From Bowmanella dokdonensis (lineage in GTDB: Bacteria; Pseudomonadota; Gammaproteobacteria; Enterobacterales; Alteromonadaceae), in assembly GCF_017254865.1 (NCBI RefSeq), contig NZ_JAFKCV010000017.1, positions 1 to 64,000 of the forward strand: a stretch of DNA of 64,000 nt, written 5' to 3'. The notes beneath the pieces are model-generated. The model did not search any database and was not told the DNA's origin. It saw only the letters and a program-made list of their open reading frames with translations. This document shows, piece by piece, positions 59,632-64,000 of this stretch. Both the position numbers and the translations under genes were made by a program. Position 1 is the first letter of the stretch, and every line of letters starts with the position of its first letter.

Positions 59632-60680
59632 ATACGATACAGGGCCCGGCCATCTTCCTGGCACAGTTTGCCGGCGACGATGCGCCTTTTAACAGTTTCG
59701 AGGCCATCTGCCGATGGGCCGCCGGTCTGGGTTACAAGGGCATTCAGCTACCGACCTGGGACAAGCGTCTGTTCGACCTGGATCTGGCTGGCGAAAGCCA
59801 GCAGTATTGTGATCAGATAATGGGCATCGCAGCCGACCAGGGCCTGGTCATCACCGAGTTGTCCACCCACCTGCAGGGCCAGTTGATGGCCGTCCACCCT
59901 GCCTATGACCAGATGTTCGACGGTTTTGCCCCCGAAGCGGTACGGGGTAATCCCCAGGCCAGGACCCAATGGGCCAATGGACAGTTGCTCGCGGCCGCCT
60001 CAGCCAGCGCCAGGATGAAACTCAGCACCCATGCCAGCTTCTCAGGGTCGTTGCTGTGGCACACCCATTATCCCTGGCCCCAGCGACCACAAGGTCTGGT
60101 GGAACAGGGCTTTGAAGAGCTGGCCCGGCGCTGGCTGCCGGTCCTGGACAAATTTGCCGAGGCGGGCGTGGATATCTGCTATGAGTTGCACCCGGGGGAA
60201 GACTTGCATGACGGGGTCACCTTTGAACGCTTCCTGGAGGCGACGGACCAGCATCCGGCGGTCAACATCCTTTACGATCCCAGCCACTTTGTGCTGCAAC
60301 ATCTGGACTACCTGGCTTTTATCGATATCTACCACGAGCGCATCAAGGCGTTCCATGTCAAGGATGCGGAGTTCAACGCCAACGGTCGCAGCGGTGTGTA
60401 TGGCGGCTACCAGTCGTGGCTGGACAGGCCTGGTCGCTTCCGCTCGCTGGGCGACGGACAGATAGATTTCGGGCAGATTTTCAGCAAACTGACCCAGTAT
60501 GGCTATCAGGGCTGGGCGGTACTGGAGTGGGAATGCTGCCTCAAGCACCCTGAAGACGGCGCCCGCGAAGGGGCCGACTTTATCCGTAAGCATATTATCC
60601 GCACCACCGACAAAGCCTTTGATGACTTTGCCGCCAGTGGCGCCGATGAGCAGCTCAATCGCAAGATCCTGGGTTTATAA
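59628..60680 (+). CDS. TIM-barrel sugar isomerase/epimerase
   Basis: 350 aa of the xylose-isomerase-like TIM-barrel family (AP endonuclease 2 fold). Metal ligands are recognisable: Glu in ICYELHPGEDLHDG, Asp/His in ILYDPSHFVLQHLDY, His in IKAFHVKDAEFNANG and Glu in WAVLEWECCLKHPEDG. Translationally coupled to the Gfo/Idh gene. Such pairs recur in clusters degrading glycosides through keto intermediates. The reaction itself cannot be read from sequence. Confidence 0.82.
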   Translation: MNTIQGPAIFLAQFAGDDAPFNSFEAICRWAAGLGYKGIQLPTWDKRLFDLDLAGESQQYCDQIMGIAADQGLVITELSTHLQGQLMAVHPAYDQMFDGFAPEAVRGNPQARTQWANGQLLAAASASARMKLSTHASFSGSLLWHTHYPWPQRPQGLVEQGFEELARRWLPVLDKFAEAGVDICYELHPGEDLHDGVTFERFLEATDQHPAVNILYDPSHFVLQHLDYLAFIDIYHERIKAFHVKDAEFNANGRSGVYGGYQSWLDRPGRFRSLGDGQIDFGQIFSKLTQYGYQGWAVLEWECCLKHPEDGAREGADFIRKHIIRTTDKAFDDFAASGADEQLNRKILGL

Positions 60681-60691
60681 GGAAGACGGTT

Positions 60692-61915
60692 ATGAATATG
60701 CGCACCCGCATGCAGTTATGCCTGATGATGTTCCTGCAGTTCTTTATCTGGGGAGGATGGTTTGTCACCCTGGGCACCTTTTTGGGCAACAATCTGGGGG
60801 CCAGCGGTAACCAGATAGGCATGGCCTTTTCCACCCAGTCCTGGGGAGCGATTATTGCGCCTTTTATCATCGGCCTGATCGCCGATCGCTATTTTAATGC
60901 CGAGCGCATTCTGGGCATACTGCACCTGGTGGGGGCCGGGCTGATGGTTTGCCTCTATCAGGCCGACAGCTTTGATGCCTTCTACCCCTTTGTACTGGCC
61001 TACATGATCGCCTACATGCCGACCCTGGCCCTGGTCAACTCGGTCTCATTCGGGCAGATGCAGGACCCGGCTAAGGAGTTTGGCAAGGTGCGTGTGTGGG
61101 GTACCCTGGGCTGGATTATCGCAGGCCTGGTCATCAGCTATCTGTTTTCCTGGGATGCCAAAGAGGCCATTGCCCAGGGCATGCTTAAGAATACCTTCGC
61201 GCTGTGTGCCGGGGCGTCCCTGCTGCTGGGATTGTTCAGCTTCTTCCTGCCGGCCACGCCACCCAAATCTGACGGGCAACAGGCCGGCCTGAGCCAGATG
61301 CTGGGACTGGATGCCCTGGCAATGCTCAAAGACCGTAACTTTCTGCTGTTCTTTGTTTCCTCTGTGCTGATCTGTATTCCTCTGGCCTTCTATTACCAGA
61401 ACGCCAATCCCTTTCTGACCGAAATCGGGGTGGAAAATGCCACCGGCAAAATGACTCTGGGCCAGGCCTCCGAAGTCCTGTTTATGCTTGTGTTGCCGGT
61501 GTTCCTGCAACGCTTCGGCATCAAGATTACCCTGATGGTGGGCATGGCGGCCTGGGCCCTGCGTTATCTGCTGTTCGCGTACGGCAACGCCGAGAGCGGC
61601 GTGGCACTGCTGATCCTGGGTATCGCCCTGCACGGTATCTGTTATGACTTTTTCTTTGTCTCCGGCCAGATCTACACCAATGCCAAAGCCAGCCACCGCA
61701 CCAAAAGTGCGGCTCAGGGCCTGATCACCCTGGCCACTTACGGGGTGGGGATGCTGATAGGCTTCTGGGTAGCCGGCAGGATCACCGACACCTATACCCT
61801 GGAAGCGGGGCACAACTGGCAACAAATCTGGCTGTATCCGGCCGGCTTTGCTGCGGTGATCTTCGTGCTGTTCCTGCTTAGCTTTAAAAACGAACGGATC
61901 GAGAACCATGATTAA
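60692..61915 (+). CDS. NupG-like MFS transporter
   Basis: 407 aa, twelve TM helices, nucleoside:H+ symporter-like branch: MQLCLMMFLQFFIWGGWFVTLGTFLG at the start, SWGAIIAPFIIGLIADRYFNAERILGILHLVGAGLMV, VNSVSFGQMQDPAKEFGKVRVWGTLGWIIAGLVISY, and FFFVSGQIYTNAKASHRTKSAAQGLITLATYGVGMLIG. In sugar clusters of Alteromonadales and Bacteroidetes these carriers probably move sugars or keto-sugars rather than nucleosides. It lies 11 bp after the isomerase and overlaps the next gene by 8. Confidence 0.85.
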   Translation: MNMRTRMQLCLMMFLQFFIWGGWFVTLGTFLGNNLGASGNQIGMAFSTQSWGAIIAPFIIGLIADRYFNAERILGILHLVGAGLMVCLYQADSFDAFYPFVLAYMIAYMPTLALVNSVSFGQMQDPAKEFGKVRVWGTLGWIIAGLVISYLFSWDAKEAIAQGMLKNTFALCAGASLLLGLFSFFLPATPPKSDGQQAGLSQMLGLDALAMLKDRNFLLFFVSSVLICIPLAFYYQNANPFLTEIGVENATGKMTLGQASEVLFMLVLPVFLQRFGIKITLMVGMAAWALRYLLFAYGNAESGVALLILGIALHGICYDFFFVSGQIYTNAKASHRTKSAAQGLITLATYGVGMLIGFWVAGRITDTYTLEAGHNWQQIWLYPAGFAAVIFVLFLLSFKNERIENHD

Positions 61916-62795
61916 AAGCCGCCGCGACCTGTTCAAGGGACTGGCGCTGGCCGGGGCCGGCGCCATCACCCTGGGCTCCCTGCCCTCCGTGGCCAGCGGC
62001 AAGGCCGGGATCGGGACGCCGTTAAAAGGCAATATCCGCCACTCGGTCAGCCGCTGGACCTATGGAGACTTGTCCATCGATGCCTTGTGCCAGGTGGTCA
62101 AATCCCTGGGCTTTGCAGCCATCGACCTGGTGGGCCCAGAAGACTGGCCGGTACTGAAGCAGTACGGCATTGATTCGTCTATGTGCAACGGCGCCGAGCT
62201 GAACCTGACCGATGGCTGGGCCGATGCGCGCTTTCATGAGCAGTTGATTCCCCGTTATCTGCAACATATCGACCTGGTGGCCGGGGCCGGTTACACCAAC
62301 CTGATCTGTTTCAGCGGCAACAAACGGGGCATGGATGCACAAACCGGACTAGCCAATGCGGTGAAAGGCCTGCAACAGATTCTGCCTCATGCCGAAAAAC
62401 GCGGCGTGGTACTGCAGATGGAGCTGTTCAACAGCAAGGTGGATCATCCGGACTATATGGCCGACAACTCCGCCTGGGGTGTGGATTTGTGCAAGGCCTT
62501 AAGGTCTGAGCATTTCAAGCTGCTCTATGACATCTACCATATGCAGATCAATGAAGGGGACATTATCCGCACTATCCGGGACAACCACAGGTATTTCGGC
62601 CATTACCATACTGCGGGTGTCCCCGGCAGGCACGAGATCGACGACAGCCAGGAGCTCAATTATCGCGCGATCGCAAAAGCCATAAAAGCGCTGGGCTTTA
62701 CTGGCTATCTGGCACAGGAGTTTATTCCGACGCCTTCCACTGTGGAGGGAAAAATCGACTCCTTACGCAATGCAGTGGCAATTTGTGACGTCTGA
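61908..62795 (+). CDS. Tat-exported TIM-barrel (hydroxypyruvate-isomerase-like) protein
   Basis: 295 aa. The N terminus KSRRDLFKGLALAGAGAITLGSLPSVASG has the twin-arginine motif and a hydrophobic stretch, so periplasmic Tat export is expected. The barrel shows ALCQVVKSLGFAAIDLVGPEDWPVLK, Glu in VVLQMELFNSKVDHPDY, Asp in LLYDIYHMQINEGDII, His in GHYHTAGVPGRHEID and Glu in YLAQEFIPTP, the hydroxypyruvate-isomerase-like metal set. Exported members in glycoside clusters are thought to epimerise, cleave or isomerise keto-sugars outside the cytoplasm; this is inference. Overlaps the transporter gene by 8 bases. Confidence 0.82.
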   Translation: MIKSRRDLFKGLALAGAGAITLGSLPSVASGKAGIGTPLKGNIRHSVSRWTYGDLSIDALCQVVKSLGFAAIDLVGPEDWPVLKQYGIDSSMCNGAELNLTDGWADARFHEQLIPRYLQHIDLVAGAGYTNLICFSGNKRGMDAQTGLANAVKGLQQILPHAEKRGVVLQMELFNSKVDHPDYMADNSAWGVDLCKALRSEHFKLLYDIYHMQINEGDIIRTIRDNHRYFGHYHTAGVPGRHEIDDSQELNYRAIAKAIKALGFTGYLAQEFIPTPSTVEGKIDSLRNAVAICDV

Positions 62796-62846
62796 AGAGG
62801 GTTTCATAAGGTATGCGGACGTTGGGCCGTATAGCAGGGGAAAGAG

Positions 62847-64000
62847 ATGCTAAACAATGAGTACGATGCAATTGTAATAGGCTCCGGGATCAGTGGCGGT
62901 TGGGCCGCCAAAGAGCTGACGGAAAGGGGCCTGAAGGTCTTGATGCTTGAGCGTGGCAGGAACATTGAGCATATCAAGGATTACAAGAATGCCCACAAGG
63001 AAGCCTGGGACTATCCCCACCGGGATATACCCACCCAGCAGATGAAACTGGATTATCCGGTCCTGCGCCGGGACTACCCGCTCAATGAATCCACCTTTGG
63101 CATGTGGGTGAACGAAAAAGAGTCCCCCTATACCGAAGACAAGCGTTTCGACTGGTACCGGGGCTACCACCTGGGCGGTCGTTCTCTGCTATGGGGAAGG
63201 CAGAGTTACCGCTTCAACGAAGAGGACTTTATGGCCAATGCCAAAGAAGGCATCGCCGTCGACTGGCCCATTCGTTATGAGGATCTGGCCCCCTGGTACG
63301 ACTATGTGGAACGCTTCGCCGGGATCAGCGGCAACCGGGACGGCCTGGATGTGCTGCCCGACGGCCAGTTCCAACCCCCTATTCCGCTGAATTGCGTGGA
63401 GAAGGACGTGGCCGCGCGCCTGCAAAAAGCCTTCAAGGGCAAGCGCCACCTGATCAACGGCCGCAGTGCCAATATGACCCAGCCCAAGCCCGAAGAAGGC
63501 CGGGCCAACTGCCAATACCGCGCCAAGTGTTGGCTGGGCTGCCCCTTTGGTGGCTATTTCAGCACCCAGTCCTCTACTCTGCCGGCGGCGATGAAAACCG
63601 GCAACCTGACTGTCCGCCCCTTCTCCATCGTCTCACGGGTGCTGTATGACAAGGACAAAAAGCGCGCCACCGGCGTGGAGATTATCGATGCCCAAACCAA
63701 CCAGGTCATCGAATACAAGAGCCGCATTGTCTTTATCAATGCCTCAGCCCTGAACAGCGCCTGGGTACTGATGAACTCCGCCACCGATGTATGGGAAGGT
63801 GGATTGGGTAGCAGTAGTGGCGAGCTTGGGCACAATGTCATGGATCACCACTTCCAGGTGGGTGCCGCCGCCGAGGTGGAAGGCTACCTGGATAAATACA
63901 CCTATGGACGCCGGCCCAGTGGTTTTTATATTCCAAGATTCCGCAACTGGCAGGATGACAAGCGTGATTACCTGCGCGGTTTCGGCTATCAGGGCGGGGC
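62847..64000 (+). CDS. GMC-family oxidoreductase, C-terminus beyond window
   Basis: First 384 codons, open at the window end. ATG 62847 follows AGGGGAAAGAG. FAD-binding Rossmann motif IVIGSGISGGWAAKELTERGLKVLMLERG (about 10–38), GMC phrases YHLGGRSLLWGRQSYRF (about 109–125) and VDWPIRYEDLAPWYDYVE, and a cysteine-rich CQYRAKCWLGCPFGGYFSTQSSTLPAA (about 218–244) seen in the bacterial glucose/gluconate-type branch. No signal peptide, so if periplasmic it would travel with a Tat-bearing small subunit, which may lie beyond the window. Likely oxidises a sugar hydroxyl to a keto group. Confidence 0.88.
   Translation, partial: MLNNEYDAIVIGSGISGGWAAKELTERGLKVLMLERGRNIEHIKDYKNAHKEAWDYPHRDIPTQQMKLDYPVLRRDYPLNESTFGMWVNEKESPYTEDKRFDWYRGYHLGGRSLLWGRQSYRFNEEDFMANAKEGIAVDWPIRYEDLAPWYDYVERFAGISGNRDGLDVLPDGQFQPPIPLNCVEKDVAARLQKAFKGKRHLINGRSANMTQPKPEEGRANCQYRAKCWLGCPFGGYFSTQSSTLPAAMKTGNLTVRPFSIVSRVLYDKDKKRATGVEIIDAQTNQVIEYKSRIVFINASALNSAWVLMNSATDVWEGGLGSSSGELGHNVMDHHFQVGAAAEVEGYLDKYTYGRRPSGFYIPRFRNWQDDKRDYLRGFGYQGG

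Noticed and set aside
61046-62032. 328-codon minus-strand frame opposite the NupG-like gene
   Set aside because: Gln/His-rich antisense translation of a transmembrane gene; no ribosome site or family motif.
1-64000. CRISPR arrays
   Set aside because: No run of regularly spaced repeats and no cas-like genes were noticed; only terminators, att repeats and inverted repeats.

Overview
The window reads as a chromosomal segment of a marine or alkaline-habitat gammaproteobacterium of the Alteromonadales type. This rests on the block tRNA-Leu–secG–tpiA–glmM–folP–ftsH / yhbY, many outer-membrane and lipoprotein genes, a Fur-box-preceded TonB receptor, and a large plant- or algal-arabinan utilisation locus. 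The species cannot be named from the sequence alone.

Layout. 0.1–6.7 kb: core housekeeping genes on the minus strand (tRNA-Leu, secG, tpiA, glmM, folP, ftsH), with yhbY divergent. The rlmE gene usually found beside ftsH is not there. 6.9–18.3 kb: accessory chromosomal genes. They include a secreted beta-propeller lipoprotein, a PKD-type lipoprotein, and a pepsin-like aspartic protease immediately upstream of a methyltransferase that closely resembles the alpha-N-methyltransferases of borosin peptide biosynthesis. Then come an AT-rich block (acetyltransferase, 74-residue peptide, TPR half of a diguanylate cyclase), a lipoprotein metallohydrolase and a TerB-like protein. 18.4–26.5 kb: a periplasmic binding protein, a MarR regulator divergent from the tyrosine-catabolic genes (hppD, VOC protein, fumarylacetoacetase-like), a Fur-type TonB receptor and a polytopic membrane protein.

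26.9–42.2 kb: a genomic island integrated into tRNA-Ser(GGA). The 3' end of the tRNA is repeated exactly over 35 bp at the far end, and a tyrosine integrase sits next to the tRNA. The original cargo is a BRCT protein, a small membrane protein, a serine-recombinase remnant, and a ParB-like / RNase HI / HNH endonuclease gene row. The HNH gene is cut in two by an 8,150-bp transposon (33526–41675) with 78-bp imperfect terminal inverted repeats and a 6-bp target duplication (GGTTCC). Precise removal restores one reading frame. The transposon carries a detached Rhs C-terminal toxin tip with a putative immunity gene, and two unrecognised genes at its right end. It also carries an inner IS21-like unit in which istA and istB are joined, with overlapping genes, to a DnaG-primase-like gene and a tyrosine recombinase.

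42.5–45.0 kb: small unknown genes, among them a Phd/YefM-like DNA-binding protein overlapping a membrane-protein gene behind a GTGTACAC-flanked promoter. 45.0–58.3 kb: an arabinan/L-arabinose locus with three GH43 enzymes, a GH127 beta-L-arabinofuranosidase, SSS and GPH-type transporters, an SDR dehydrogenase, an SMP-30 lactonase, a TauE-like exporter, a GntR/FCD regulator and a PAS–AraC regulator. A palindrome related to GTATTATAATAC recurs upstream of at least five of its transcription units and is the likely GntR operator. 58.4–64.0 kb: a sugar-oxidoreductase cluster (Gfo/Idh/MocA oxidoreductase, two TIM-barrel isomerases, NupG-like transporter, GMC oxidoreductase running off the window end). 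It resembles loci for 3-keto-sugar metabolism and lies behind an AraC-type tandem operator.
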